64,000 nucleotides of DNA from Sphingomonadales bacterium (GCA_025356275.1 JANXUK010000121.1:1-64000); one strand, 5' to 3'. Shown: positions 1 to 7,691, numbered from the stretch's first letter. Translations and numbers: made by a program. Notes: a model not told the origin generated them from the letters alone.

Positions 1-91
1 GGGCCAGAACCCTCAGGCTCTCTTGACTATGTTGTATCGTTCGACGGACTGCCTCAGTCGTGCGGGCGCTCCCGTGTAGAATCTGTCCCAT
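1..91 (-). mobile_element. IS481-type transposase, N-terminal 30 residues (runs off the window)
   Basis: On the minus strand an ATG at 91-89 opens a frame that runs off the window edge. The visible 30 residues begin MGQILHGSARTTEAVRRTIQ and continue to a SQESLRVLA segment, a start typical of IS481-family (integrase-core) transposases, where it leads into the helix-turn-helix. The stretch from 92 to about 147 would be the non-coding IS end; read outward to inward on the minus strand it starts TGTTTAGTCCC, a plausible terminal inverted repeat. The other end lies outside the window, so completeness and target duplication cannot be judged. Confidence 0.72.
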
Positions 92-148
92 AGTGCATCC
101 TTCCATTGCTGCATGGATAATGCACCATCAAATGCCGGGACTAAACAG

Positions 149-1051
149 CTAGGCCCTAAGACCAGCGCGCCGGGCCTTGGCCTCCATCGCCACCATCAGG
201 CTCCCCGCCCCTTCCGCGCCTCGCCACAGATCGTCGCGGGCGGGGTCATCCAGCGCGACCGAGGCCAGCGCGTCCCACGCGTGCAACCGCATCCGGTCGC
301 TGGGGTGGTGGCGCGCGAAGCGGTGCGCGAGGTCCAGCGCTTCCGCGCCGCCAAGCCCTACCGCGATGCGCAGGAAGGTCTCGCTGGAGCCGGGGGTGAG
401 GATTTTCGCCACCTGATCGCGCTCGACATCGAACTGGTACTGATCGAGCCAGCCCTGCCCGGTGCCGGTGTGCATAATGTTGAGCGAGACCGAAAGCGCA
501 TCGGCCGGCCCCTGCGCGTGGACATCGCGGTGCGCGCGGTACAACATCAGACGCCCGGGTTCGAGGCGCTCGCGGCTGGCGAAACGCAGGCCGGCGGTCT
601 CGCCCTGCCAGCCATGGACGTCCTCATAATCGAACTCGTAATAATCGCTCCAATAGCCGGGACCGAAATAGCCCAGCGTCAGGAAATTGAAATTATGGTC
701 ATGCGGCAGGCCATAGACGAAGGCCTCCGACCCGCTGGCGCGCATCATATGCTCGCCGGGGCTGGGCCAGATATTGGCGCGCAGGAAGCACTTGCCGGTG
801 TCGGGCCGGGCCAGCATGATGACCTCCGGGCCGTAGGAATTATCAGTCTGAAGGTCGCGGTTGCCGCGGGCCAGCTCGGCCACCACCATATCGCCCAGAA
901 ATTGCGCATCATTGCCCAGCCGGCGCAGCATCAGCGCGGCATGGGCCAGGCTGTCCTCGTCGGCCGGGTCGAAACCGCGTGAGGCCATCGCGTCGGTACA
1001 TTCGGCCAGACCGATCACCGCATCATCAGCCAGTTCGATCACGCGGGGCAT
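149..1051 (-). CDS. Cupin-like protein with helical C-terminus, unknown function
   Basis: A 300-residue cytoplasmic-looking protein with no signal peptide. The middle carries a possible metal-binding cupin pattern: H117-D-H119 in GLPHDHNFNF, then H178 in YRAHRDVHAQ and H194 in SLNIMH. Residues from about 225 are helical, with a RLHAWDALASVAL segment like a HEAT-type repeat. The ATG at 1051 overlaps the end of the upstream gene by 13 bp, so the two are co-translated. The stop codon TAG (151-149) sits within 4 bp of the IS481-type end, so the original C-terminus may have been changed by the insertion. I recall homologues in sphingomonads sometimes mislabelled as transposase, but know no function. 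A metal-dependent oxygenase or epimerase acting on the peptide encoded upstream is inference only. Confidence 0.8.
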   Translation of the reverse strand: MPRVIELADDAVIGLAECTDAMASRGFDPADEDSLAHAALMLRRLGNDAQFLGDMVVAELARGNRDLQTDNSYGPEVIMLARPDTGKCFLRANIWPSPGEHMMRASGSEAFVYGLPHDHNFNFLTLGYFGPGYWSDYYEFDYEDVHGWQGETAGLRFASRERLEPGRLMLYRAHRDVHAQGPADALSVSLNIMHTGTGQGWLDQYQFDVERDQVAKILTPGSSETFLRIAVGLGGAEALDLAHRFARHHPSDRMRLHAWDALASVALDDPARDDLWRGAEGAGSLMVAMEAKARRAGLRA

Positions 1052-2034
1052 GGGGTCAGCGCTTTCAATTGCGGATAGGCCTCAATCAATTGCGCCACCA
1101 ACGCCCCGGCATTGCCCGCCAGCGGGTCGGCAGGCGCGGCGGCCACGGCGCTCAGCGCGGCAAAGCCCGCGGCGGTGTCGAGCGCGAGACATTCGCGCAA
1201 CGCCTGCCAGCGCAACCCATCGCCGCCCGCGCCCGCTGCATCATTACCCTGCCCTATTTCGGCCAGCACCGGCGCGGCATCGCTGCGCCCCATCCGGCCG
1301 AGCAGCGTCACCATCAGCTCACGCCGGCTGTCAACGGCGGTGCCGGCGGCGAGATGGACCAGCGCGCCGCTCGTCAGATCAACTTCGCGCACCGGCCCGG
1401 CATTGGCCTGGCGGCGCTGAAGCGTCAGGGTAACGTAACAGTCATTGATGGCGCGATAGAGCAGGGCCTGATCCCAACAGTGGCGGCTCAGTATCTGACC
1501 CGGCGCCAGATGGATGGTGCGGCGGTCTGGCGGCATGCTCGTCGCGCCGGGCGCCGGCGCATGGGTCAGCAGGTCGGCGGCGGCGCTGCCCGCCAGCACT
1601 TGGTCCCAGGATTCGATCGGGCGAAACGCGGCAGTGACCGGCGGCGGCGCAGCGGCCAACGCTGCCCCGTCCATCGCCATCAGGCTGAGCGTGACATTGC
1701 CGTGCTGCGCCAGCAGCAGCGTCGACACCGTGCCATTGGTGAAATAGCGCAGCGGCACATGGCCCAGCGGATGCTCCGCCAACCCGGTCAGCATCGCTTT
1801 GACAAAGCCGTCCACCAGCGCGCGGGCGGCATTGCTGCCGGGCTTGAACAATCGGCCCAGTGCCGGGCAATCACCCAGCGCCGCGCCTGCATCGAACGCT
1901 GCGATCTCGGCACGGATGGCGGCGGTGACGGTGTCTTGCTGCCACCCGGCCAGCCGCGCGCCCAGCGCCGCTTGCGCCAGACGCTGCGGCGTGTCGTCAC
2001 CCCGCAGCGCGGCGATCTCCGGACGGAGGATCAC
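1039..2034 (-). CDS. Diverged partner of the cupin-like protein, unknown function
   Basis: A 331-residue protein with a probable GTG start at 2034. It has an N-terminal helical region (1-90), a beta-rich middle (about 95-235) and a C-terminal helical part with LRWQALRECLALDTAAGFAA (275-294). The layout resembles the downstream 300-residue neighbour, including the WxAL-type helical repeat, but the HxH metal motif is absent; SRHCWDQALLYR is the closest region. This suggests a duplicated, possibly non-catalytic partner. It lies 32 bp after the 48-residue peptide gene and overlaps the next gene, so three genes form one unit. I do not recognise a named family. The relation between the two proteins is inferred from layout and a few shared residues. 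Confidence 0.75.
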   Translation of the reverse strand: MILRPEIAALRGDDTPQRLAQAALGARLAGWQQDTVTAAIRAEIAAFDAGAALGDCPALGRLFKPGSNAARALVDGFVKAMLTGLAEHPLGHVPLRYFTNGTVSTLLLAQHGNVTLSLMAMDGAALAAAPPPVTAAFRPIESWDQVLAGSAAADLLTHAPAPGATSMPPDRRTIHLAPGQILSRHCWDQALLYRAINDCYVTLTLQRRQANAGPVREVDLTSGALVHLAAGTAVDSRRELMVTLLGRMGRSDAAPVLAEIGQGNDAAGAGGDGLRWQALRECLALDTAAGFAALSAVAAAPADPLAGNAGALVAQLIEAYPQLKALTPCPA

Positions 2035-2066
2035 GGGATTTTACGCCGGACAGGCATCGCGCGCGA

Positions 2067-2213
2067 TCAGCCCAGATCGTACAGAAAGACCATGACGATA
2101 ATCAGCCGGTCATCCGAACCAATCGCTGCCGAGGCGTAGCGCTGGCTGCCGAAAATGCCGGTCATGGTGGGAAGGTCGGGAAGCGTTTCGAGTGCGATTT
2201 TGGGGAGTTCCAT
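2067..2213 (-). CDS. 48-residue peptide heading the cupin-like operon
   Basis: A short frame with ATG at 2213-2211 and TGA at 2069-2067. It encodes MELPKIALETLPDLPTMTGI at the N-terminus and ends in IVMVFLYDLG. The N-terminal half is hydrophilic and proline-containing; a GSQRYASAAIGSDD segment (22-35) precedes a hydrophobic C-terminal patch. There is no cysteine and no signal peptide. The gene lies directly upstream of, and in line with, the two cupin-like genes and is preceded by an AAAGGG ribosome-site candidate. A peptide substrate (RiPP-like precursor) or a small regulatory subunit are both possible; neither is established. The reading frame is real-looking by operon position, start and composition, but its length is below what statistics alone could support. 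Confidence 0.6.
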   Translation of the reverse strand: MELPKIALETLPDLPTMTGIFGSQRYASAAIGSDDRLIIVMVFLYDLG

Positions 2214-2245
2214 AAAGGTGCCCTTTGTTGGACGCAGGGCATCAT

Positions 2246-2276
2246 GCCCCGCCCCGCAATGATCGGTGGCGGGGGC
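2246..2276. terminator. GC-rich hairpin downstream of the met8-like gene
   Basis: GCCCCGCC pairs with GGCGGGGGC across a short loop. It sits 50 bp past the end of the met8-like gene and just ahead of the small-peptide operon, both on the minus strand. There is no clear U-run, so it is only a weak terminator candidate separating the two operons. The rest of 2214-2326 shows an AT-richer patch (2285-2305) that could hold the promoter of the peptide operon. Confidence 0.35.
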
Positions 2277-2326
2277 TCTTGTTGAAATTAAAACTTGTTA
2301 ACGATGTTTGCGGCGGGCGCGGGCGA

Positions 2327-3127
2327 TCATGCCGGCTGACGCACCACTACCCACTGCTTGGTCAGCGTCCCAGCGCCGAAGGTTTCGCCCCGCGCGAGGC
2401 AAAGCCGGGCGGCATCGGCGCGGGCGCGAACCAGCACCGCTTGCGGCACGCCGGGTTCATGCGCGATCCCGTCGGCGGTGCCGAGCAGGCGAGCCTCGCG
2501 CAGGGTCAGGTCGTCAGGATCGGCGGAGCGCAGGTGGATTTCGGTGGGGGCCGTCGGCGCCGCGCCGGTGAGCCTCGCCGCCAGCCATGCCGCTACGCGC
2601 TCGCCGCCGCCCGCCGCCAGCGGATCAAGCGCACCCCGTTCGCTCAGCGCGATGTCAAGCGCGCGGCGCCGCGTCGCGGGGTCGGGGAATCGAGCGCGCA
2701 GGGGCGTGCGCGCCTCATACAAAGCCTGCGCCAAGGTGCCGAGGCCGGGCGGCAGCAGCGCCTCCAACCGCAAGCGCAGCGCCTTGGCCAGCCCCGCCGA
2801 GGCGCCGCCGGTGCCTACCGCGATCAGCACCGGGCTACGCTCCAGCAACGACGGCACCGTGAAGTCGCACAAAGCCGGACGGTCAGCGCAATTGACCAGA
2901 ATGCCGACAGCGCGCAGCTTTGCGGCAGCAGCCTCGGCTTCGGCATCATCCTCACAGGCGACGAAGCCAAGCCGCGCGCCTGCCGCCAGGCCCTCACTGA
3001 TGTCGGTCACCACCCGGCCCCCGGCGCGCTCTACCAGCCGCGCTTTGGCCGCCGCCGCCTCGCCCTCGCCGACCACGATCACCGCCTGGCCGGCGATGCG
3101 GTGGAACAGCGGGAGCGCGGGGAGCAT
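2327..3127 (-). CDS. Precorrin-2 dehydrogenase / sirohydrochlorin ferrochelatase-like (siroheme synthase N-terminal type)
   Basis: This 266-residue protein begins LPLFHRIAGQAVIVVGEGEA, the Rossmann start typical of Met8p/CysG-N proteins, followed by the NCADRPALCDFTVPS segment (about 108-122) that corresponds to the active-site aspartate region. The family oxidises precorrin-2 to sirohydrochlorin with NAD and inserts iron, giving siroheme for sulfite or nitrite reductase. The CysG methyltransferase domain is absent, so uroporphyrinogen methylation must be encoded elsewhere. The C-terminal 100 residues are more diverged than the N-terminus. The start codon overlaps the lysA stop by 1 nt (TGATG), indicating translational coupling. 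Confidence 0.8.
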   Translation of the reverse strand: MLPALPLFHRIAGQAVIVVGEGEAAAAKARLVERAGGRVVTDISEGLAAGARLGFVACEDDAEAEAAAAKLRAVGILVNCADRPALCDFTVPSLLERSPVLIAVGTGGASAGLAKALRLRLEALLPPGLGTLAQALYEARTPLRARFPDPATRRRALDIALSERGALDPLAAGGGERVAAWLAARLTGAAPTAPTEIHLRSADPDDLTLREARLLGTADGIAHEPGVPQAVLVRARADAARLCLARGETFGAGTLTKQWVVVRQPA

Positions 3128-4386
3128 CAGGCCAGCCAGTCCGGCACATGCTCTGCGGCAAGGATCGCGGCGGGGGCGATGCGTTCAGCCACCACCGCCC
3201 AGCGCGCGCCGCTGACCATCACCTCGGGCACCAGCGACCGGCTGTTGTAGGTGGAGGCCATCGTCGCCCCGTAAGCCCCCGCGGTGCGGAACGCGGCGAG
3301 GTCGCCCGGCACCAGCGCGTCGATATCGCGCGCCATGGCGAATGTGTCGGAGCTTTCGCAGATCGGACCGACGATGTTGGCGGTCATCCGCTGGCCGGTC
3401 GGCTCGGCGGCGACGAAATCGTGCCAGGCGTCATAGAGCGCGGGGCGGGCCAGGTCGTTCATCGCCGCATCGACGATGACGAAGGGATTACCGGCGCCGG
3501 GCTTGACCCGGATCACCCGCGTCAGCAGCACCCCGGCGTTGCCGGCGATGACGCGGCCAGGCTCGAACATCAGCGCCGCGTCCCAATCGGCGGTGATCCG
3601 CGCGACCATGGCGCCGTATTCGGCGGGGCTGGGGGTGATCTCGCCCGCCTTGTAGGGCACGCCCACACCGCCACCGAGATCCATATGCGTGACGTTGTGA
3701 CCATCGGCGCGGATGGCGCGCATCAAATCGCCGAGGCGCGTGAACGCACGTTCCAGCGGGGCCAGACTGGCCAGCTGGCTGCCGATATGCACCGCAAGCC
3801 CGCGCATATTGAGGCCCGGAAGCCCCGCCAGCCGGGCGTAAATCGCGGCGGCGCGGTCGAAGGGCACGCCGAATTTGTTCTCCGCCTTGCCGGTCGAGAT
3901 TTTGCCATGGGTGCCGGCATCGACATCGGGATTGACCCGCAGCGCGGCGCTGGCCGTGCGGCCCCTGCTATGCGCGATCGCGGCCAGTTCGACGCCTTCT
4001 TCCTCGCTTTCGAGGTTGAACTGCCCGATCCCGACCTCCAGCGCGCGGGCCATTTCGGCGGCATCCTTGCCCACGCCCGAGAACACGATGTCGGCAGGCG
4101 CCATGCCGGCGGCCAATGCCCGCTCCAGCTCACCGCCCGAGACGACATCGGCGCCGTAGCCCTCACCCGCCAGCACCTTGAGCACCGCAAGGTTGGGGTT
4201 GGCCTTGACCGCAAAGGCCAGATGCGGGCTGTTGACGCCGCTCAGCCCCTCACGGAACACCCGGGCGTGGCGCACCAAAGTGGCCTGCGAATAGACATAG
4301 GCCGGGGTGCCGATCGCAGCAGCGATGGCGGGCAGCGGCACGTCCTCGGCGTGGAGCACGCCCTGCCGGTATGCGAAATGATCCAT
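3127..4386 (-). CDS. lysA: Diaminopimelate decarboxylase
   Basis: A 419-residue fold-type III PLP enzyme that converts meso-diaminopimelate to lysine, the last step of lysine synthesis. The PLP lysine is K61 in AFAVKANPNL. Other family marks are SGGEL, HIGSQL, GGGVGVPY, EPGR, the active-site CESSD and GAYGATMASTYNSR near the end. The length is normal for the family. The gene sits 60 bp after lptM and overlaps the met8-like gene by 1 nt. The argH-lptM-lysA order is conserved in many proteobacteria and supports both this call and that of the small lipoprotein. Confidence 0.95.
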   Translation of the reverse strand: MDHFAYRQGVLHAEDVPLPAIAAAIGTPAYVYSQATLVRHARVFREGLSGVNSPHLAFAVKANPNLAVLKVLAGEGYGADVVSGGELERALAAGMAPADIVFSGVGKDAAEMARALEVGIGQFNLESEEEGVELAAIAHSRGRTASAALRVNPDVDAGTHGKISTGKAENKFGVPFDRAAAIYARLAGLPGLNMRGLAVHIGSQLASLAPLERAFTRLGDLMRAIRADGHNVTHMDLGGGVGVPYKAGEITPSPAEYGAMVARITADWDAALMFEPGRVIAGNAGVLLTRVIRVKPGAGNPFVIVDAAMNDLARPALYDAWHDFVAAEPTGQRMTANIVGPICESSDTFAMARDIDALVPGDLAAFRTAGAYGATMASTYNSRSLVPEVMVSGARWAVVAERIAPAAILAAEHVPDWLA

Positions 4387-4446
4387 GGTGGCCGGAGCCC
4401 TTTGCGTTGATTGGGTCGGGGGAGCAGCGCGCCTATGTGGGCGCGC

Positions 4447-4716
4447 CTATTCTTTGGGAGGAAGGTCGAAAGGGTCGTCGGTACGCTCCTCGGACCTTTC
4501 GCGCAGCTCGACACTGCGGTTGGGGCGGGCCTGTTGGCTGGGGGCGAGCAGATCGCGCGCAGTCGGCTGTGTATCGCGGCCCACTGGCGCCACCGGCAAT
4601 TGCTGACCGACGCGCGGTTTCAGCTCGGCGCGCGATCCGCAGCCGGACAGCATCAGCGTCAGGGCGAGTGCCGGGGCCAGCGCGAGGATCAGGGCAGCGG
4701 GCGGCAACGAACGCAT
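4447..4716 (-). CDS. lptM: Small LptM-like lipoprotein between argH and lysA
   Basis: An 89-residue protein starting at ATG 4716. The first 25 residues form a lipoprotein signal ending in the lipobox LSGC (C26), followed by a GSRAELKP segment and a charged, proline-rich tail ending DPFDLPPKE. LptM (YifL) is a small outer-membrane lipoprotein that assists maturation of the LPS translocon LptDE in Enterobacteria; the identification rests on position between argH and lysA, size and lipobox, since sequence conservation is low. It starts 4 bp after the argH stop and is therefore co-transcribed. Longer upstream in-frame extensions overlap argH and are not credible. Confidence 0.75.
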   Translation of the reverse strand: MRSLPPAALILALAPALALTLMLSGCGSRAELKPRVGQQLPVAPVGRDTQPTARDLLAPSQQARPNRSVELRERSEERTDDPFDLPPKE

Positions 4717-4720
4717 GCGG

Positions 4721-6094
4721 TCACTCCATGCCCAGCGCGGCGCGCGCGTCGGCAACACGCAACTGTACCTGCGCCGGCGCGGTTCCGCCATAGCTGGCGC
4801 GCGCCGCCACCGATGCCTCGACCGACAGCGCGGCAAACACCCGCGCGTCGATGCGCCGATCGATGGCTTGCAGCTCGGCCAGCGGCAGTTGATCGAGCGC
4901 GACTCCCCGCCCCTCGGCCAGCCGCACCGCGCTGCCGGTGATATGGTGCGCCTCGCGGAAGGGGATGCCGGCCTGACGCACCAGCCAGTCGGCCAGATCG
5001 GTCGCGGTGGCATAGCCAAGCTCGGCGGCGGCGCGCATCCGGGCGGTGCGGAAGGTGGCGCCCGCCACCATGCCCTCCATCGCCGCCAGGCACAGCGTCA
5101 GCAGCCCGGCGGCCTCGAACACCGGCGGCTTGTCGTCCTGCATGTCCTTGGAATAGGCCAAGGGCAGCCCTTTCATCGTGATCATCAGCGAGGTTAGCGC
5201 GCCGATGATCCGCCCCGAATGGCCGCGCACGAGCTCGGCGGCGTCGGGGTTCTTCTTTTGCGGCATGATACTGCTGCCGGTCGACAGCGCATCGGGCAGC
5301 GCAATGAAGCCGAATGGCTGCGACGCCCAGATGATGAACTCCTCGGCCAGCCGTGACAGGTGCAGCGCGGTCTGGGCGGCGGCCATCAGGTAATCGAGCG
5401 CGAAATCACGGTCGGACACCGAATCAAGGCTGTTGGCGGTGGGTGCGGCGAAACCCAGCGCGGCGGCGGTGGCGTGGCGGTCGATCGGAAAGCCGGTGCC
5501 GGCCAGCGCGGCGGCCCCGAGCGGGCACAGGTTCATCCGCTCGCGCGCGGCGGCGAACCGCGATATGTCGCGCGCGGCCATCTCGTAATAGGCCATCAGG
5601 TGGTGGCCGAGCGTGACGGGCTGCGCGACTTGCAAATGCGTGAAGCCGGGCATGATGCTGGCGGCATGTTCGCCGGCGCGGGTAACCAGCGCGCGTTGCA
5701 ATGCCGCGAGGCCAGCCTCCGCCTCGGCGCAGGCGGCGCGTACCCACAGGCGGAAGTCGGTGGCGACCTGATCGTTGCGGCTCCGCGCGGTGTGGAGCCG
5801 GCCGGCGGGGGCGCCGATCAGCGCGGCCAGCCGGCTTTCGGTGGTCATGTGGATGTCTTCGAGCGCCCAATCCTCGGGCACGCCATTGGCCGCGTATTCG
5901 GCGGCGATCTGCACCAGGCCGGCGTCGATGGCGGCGGCGTCTGCGGCGCTGACGATGCCCTGCGCGCCCAGCATCGCGGCATGGGCGCGGCTGGCGGCGA
6001 TGTCCTGTCGCCACAGGGCCTTGTCGAACGGGATCGAGGCATTTATCTCGGCCATGATCGCCGAGGGCCCCTCGGCAAAGCGTCCGCCCCACAT
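4721..6094 (-). CDS. argH: Argininosuccinate lyase
   Basis: A 457-residue enzyme that cleaves argininosuccinate to arginine and fumarate. The start is ATG 6094, giving [14 protein letters not shown], the usual N-terminus; the longer open frame upstream overlaps the divergent thioredoxin gene and should be ignored. The fumarase-superfamily signature [12 protein letters not shown] is intact, as are [12 protein letters not shown] and the [13 protein letters not shown] helix region. It heads the operon argH-lptM-lysA-met8. The 46-bp gap to the divergent gene at 6141 must hold both promoters. Confidence 0.95.
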   Translation of the reverse strand: MWGGRFAEGPSAIMAEINASIPFDKALWRQDIAASRAHAAMLGAQGIVSAADAAAIDAGLVQIAAEYAANGVPEDWALEDIHMTTESRLAALIGAPAGRLHTARSRNDQVATDFRLWVRAACAEAEAGLAALQRALVTRAGEHAASIMPGFTHLQVAQPVTLGHHLMAYYEMAARDISRFAAARERMNLCPLGAAALAGTGFPIDRHATAAALGFAAPTANSLDSVSDRDFALDYLMAAAQTALHLSRLAEEFIIWASQPFGFIALPDALSTGSSIMPQKKNPDAAELVRGHSGRIIGALTSLMITMKGLPLAYSKDMQDDKPPVFEAAGLLTLCLAAMEGMVAGATFRTARMRAAAELGYATATDLADWLVRQAGIPFREAHHITGSAVRLAEGRGVALDQLPLAELQAIDRRIDARVFAALSVEASVAARASYGGTAPAQVQLRVADARAALGME

Positions 6095-6140
6095 GGCGTT
6101 GGCGCCCGCCTCCCCACCCCCGGCCCGATTGGAACCTGCA

Positions 6141-6716
6141 ATGCTGTCACCGTCGCTCACGCGAAATATCCTTGGGGCTGGCCTGTCGCTGGTGCTGCTG
6201 GCGGCTTGCGATAGGCAAAGTGGGGCGGGCACGCAACCGCAGGCATTGGCACAGGCAACCCCAACCCCCGAAGTCAGCGCGCTGGACCGCGGCCACAAGG
6301 GCGAGGCTATGCCGGCGATCAAGCTGACCGATCCCGCCGGCAATCCGCTGGCCTTCGCGGCGCCCGCCGGCAAGCCGCTGCTGGTCAACCTGTGGGCGAC
6401 GTGGTGCGGTCCCTGCGTGACGGAGCTGCCCGCGCTGGACAAGGTGGCGGCGAGCGGGACCATAGGGGTGCTGGCGATTTCGGAGGATATGACCGCGCCG
6501 GGCAAGGTTGCGGCGTTCCTCGCGGCGCGGCATGTCGGCCATGTGACAGCGGCGCTCGATCCCGAGGGCAATGCGTCCGAAGTGTGGCAGGCCGGCACAT
6601 TGCCCACCTCAATCTATTACGACGCGCGCGGGCATGAGCTGTGGCGCAGCACCGGCGGCCGCGATTGGGGAAGTGCGGAGAGCAAGAAATTGCTGGCAGA
6701 GGGCAGCGCGCATTAG
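6141..6716 (+). CDS. TlpA/ResA-like thioredoxin-fold lipoprotein
   Basis: A 191-residue extracytoplasmic thiol-disulfide protein. A lipoprotein signal ends at LLAAC (C23). The thioredoxin motif is WATWCGPC with active cysteines at C89 and C92, and the cis-proline is in GTLPTSIYY. TlpA/ResA proteins keep target thiols reduced in the periplasm, commonly in cytochrome c maturation or oxidative-stress defence; the partner here is unknown. It is transcribed divergently from argH. A palindromic repeat pair starts 16 bp after its stop and may act as its terminator. Confidence 0.85.
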   Translation: MLSPSLTRNILGAGLSLVLLAACDRQSGAGTQPQALAQATPTPEVSALDRGHKGEAMPAIKLTDPAGNPLAFAAPAGKPLLVNLWATWCGPCVTELPALDKVAASGTIGVLAISEDMTAPGKVAAFLAARHVGHVTAALDPEGNASEVWQAGTLPTSIYYDARGHELWRSTGGRDWGSAESKKLLAEGSAH

Positions 6717-6732
6717 GCAGTGTATAGGTCGC

Positions 6733-6809
6733 TAGTGGATTGATTTTGACATTCGAGTCCCGCTTGCGGCAAAGGGTGCTTTCGAATGTCAAAATCATAA
6801 AATCCACTG
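6733..6809. repeat. Palindromic repeat, locus A unit 1
   Basis: An inverted-repeat unit of about 77 bp bounded by CTAGTGG on the left and CCACTGG on the right. The arms contain GATTTTGACATTCGA and its complement TCGAATGTCAAAATC around a loop with GCTTGCGGCAAAGGG. The same unit occurs at 22416-22492 and related ones at 28914-29079 and 47515-47682. It is followed after 16 AT-rich bases by a second palindrome. All copies are intergenic or at gene ends. Confidence 0.85.
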
Positions 6810-6825
6810 GAAACAATATAATATC

Positions 6826-6901
6826 TATTGGTTCTTAGGTTTTTGCGACATTTGCCTCTGCCCTTGCCGAAAGGGATGCAAATGTCGGAAACGAACCACC
6901 A
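6826..6901. repeat. Palindromic repeat, locus A unit 2
   Basis: The second palindrome of the pair. It starts TATTGGTTC and ends CGAACCACCA, with inner arms GACATTTGC and GCAAATGTC and a loop containing CCCTTGCCGAAAGGG. It corresponds to 22509-22571. The outer ends have drifted by one base each (TATTGG for TAGTGG, CCACCA for CCACTA), so this copy looks older or inactive. The remaining 6902-6970 is the leader of the first small peptide gene, with an AAGGACAG ribosome-site candidate at 6953-6960. Confidence 0.8.
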
Positions 6902-6970
6902 AGGGCTATCCCCAAGCTTGACGTCGCCGCACAACGCCTGCTAAGCTAAATTAAGGACAGGAATTTGGAA

Positions 6971-7132
6971 ATGACCATCATGAATGTGACCGAAATACCG
7001 ACCACCACCGAACGCAAACCGTGGACCACCCCGCGCGTGATTACCGCGCAGGCGGCGGACACTGTTGAGGTCAAGGGTACCGCTGGCAGCGACAATCATT
7101 ACAGTCTCTCCACCGTGCTCGGTCCGTCGTAA
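6971..7132 (+). CDS. 53-residue RiPP-precursor-like peptide, copy 1
   Basis: The ATG at 6971, 10 bp after AAGGACAG, opens a 53-residue peptide. The first half (MTIMNVTEIPTTTERKPWTT then PRVITAQAA) is nearly identical to the second copy at 7433. Residues 30-50 differ (here DTVEVKGTAGSDNHYSLSTV), and the last residues GPS are shared. A conserved leader with a variable core is the usual layout of ribosomally made, modified peptide precursors. The KPWTTP element recalls leader motifs of sphingomonad precursors I remember beside asparagine-synthetase-like lasso enzymes, but no such enzymes are in this window. No signal peptide or cysteine is seen. It is followed by hairpins and a terminator. Function is inferred only. 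Confidence 0.6.
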   Translation: MTIMNVTEIPTTTERKPWTTPRVITAQAADTVEVKGTAGSDNHYSLSTVLGPS

Positions 7133-7158
7133 GCAGCCGCGATACGTAGACCGACGTT

Positions 7159-7277
7159 GACGGCGCCGCGCGCCGTCAGGGGCTGTGCGTCCCGCGCACA
7201 GCCCGCAGGACTTGTGCGCTCCGCGCACAGCGGTCAGGACTTGTGCGCTCCGCGCACAGCGGTCAGGACTTGTGCGC
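7159..7277. repeat. Hairpin and 29-bp tandem hairpin repeats after peptide copy 1
   Basis: A perfect palindrome GACGGCGCCGCGCGCCGTC (7159-7177) is followed by a diverged hairpin near 7184-7198, then TGTGCGCTCCGCGCACA at 7213-7229 and 7242-7258 with a 29-bp period, and a partial third copy at 7271. The same palindrome and two repeat hairpins follow peptide copy 2 (7621-7639, 7646-7662, 7675-7690). So the duplication covered both the coding sequence and its hairpin-rich tail. These could block 3' exonucleases or act in termination. Confidence 0.75.
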
Positions 7278-7278
7278 T

Positions 7279-7324
7279 GGAAAAAATGCGACACTATCGC
7301 CTTTCAGGCGGTCTCATTTTTTCC
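7279..7324. terminator. A-run/hairpin/T-run terminator between the two peptide copies
   Basis: GGAAAAAATG (7279-7288) pairs perfectly with CATTTTTTCC (7315-7324); inside, GAC/GTC and GCC/GGC extend the stem to a TTTCA loop. The A-run before and T-run after the GC part give a bidirectional intrinsic-terminator look. It separates copy 1 from the leader of copy 2, so the two peptides are probably separate transcripts. Confidence 0.55.
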
Positions 7325-7432
7325 GAGAATACAGGGATAGCAGCCGAGTCTGTGGCTGAAGCCAGTATCCGACCGAAGTCGGAGGGGTTCCTCCCCGGTA
7401 GAGGACTCTAAGTGAAGGGCGCTAATTTCGAA
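7325..7432 (+). promoter_or_regulatory. Structured leader upstream of peptide copy 2
   Basis: The 108 bp before the second peptide gene hold a row of small hairpins: AGCC/GGCT (7342-7357), CCGAC-CGAA-GTCGG (7369-7382), GGAGG-GGTT-CCTCC (7381-7394) and TAGAG/CTCTA (7399-7410), then GAAGGGC 12 bp before the ATG. The second and third hairpins share two bases, so they compete unless the third shifts to GGGG/CCCC. Copy 1 lacks this leader. It does not match a riboswitch class I can name. Confidence 0.4.
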
Positions 7433-7594
7433 ATGACCATCATGAATGTGACCGTAATACCGACCACCACCGAACGCAAACCGTGGACCACCCCGCGCGT
7501 GATTACCGCGCAGGCGGCGGGCACTGTTGAGGCCAAGTTTGTCTCTACCGCCGAACAACATACCTCTTCCTCCGCCGCGGTCGGTCCGTCGTAA
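7433..7594 (+). CDS. 53-residue RiPP-precursor-like peptide, copy 2
   Basis: Same length as copy 1. The first 29 residues differ at one position (V for E at 8), the middle is different (GTVEAKFVSTAEQHTSSSAA), and the GPS end is shared. The start was set at ATG 7433 by alignment with copy 1; an in-frame GTG at 7412 would add seven residues. Nucleotide identity resumes at the stop codon and continues about 50 bp into the hairpin tail, so variation is confined to the putative core. The core lacks the Asp/Glu spacing after a clear leader end that would make a lasso prediction firm. A processing enzyme is not visible nearby. Confidence 0.6.
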   Translation: MTIMNVTVIPTTTERKPWTTPRVITAQAAGTVEAKFVSTAEQHTSSSAAVGPS

Positions 7595-7691
7595 GCAGCC
7601 GCGATACGTAGACCGACGTTGACGGCGCCGCGCGCCGTCAGGACTTGTGCGCTCCGCGCACAGCCGTTAGGACTTGTGCGCTCCGCGCACG

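Noticed and set aside
4721-6607. A 628-residue version of ArgH
   Set aside because: The added N-terminus overlaps the divergent thioredoxin gene and has no similarity; MWGGRF is the normal start.
7213-7277. CRISPR-like array in the 29-bp repeats
   Set aside because: The repeats are contiguous hairpins without unique spacers, number only two to three, and there are no cas genes.
6971-7594. Firm assignment of the twin peptides as lasso peptide precursors
   Set aside because: No lasso cyclase or protease is in the window, and neither core has an obvious Asp/Glu at position 7-9 after a clear leader threonine. Kept as precursor-like only.
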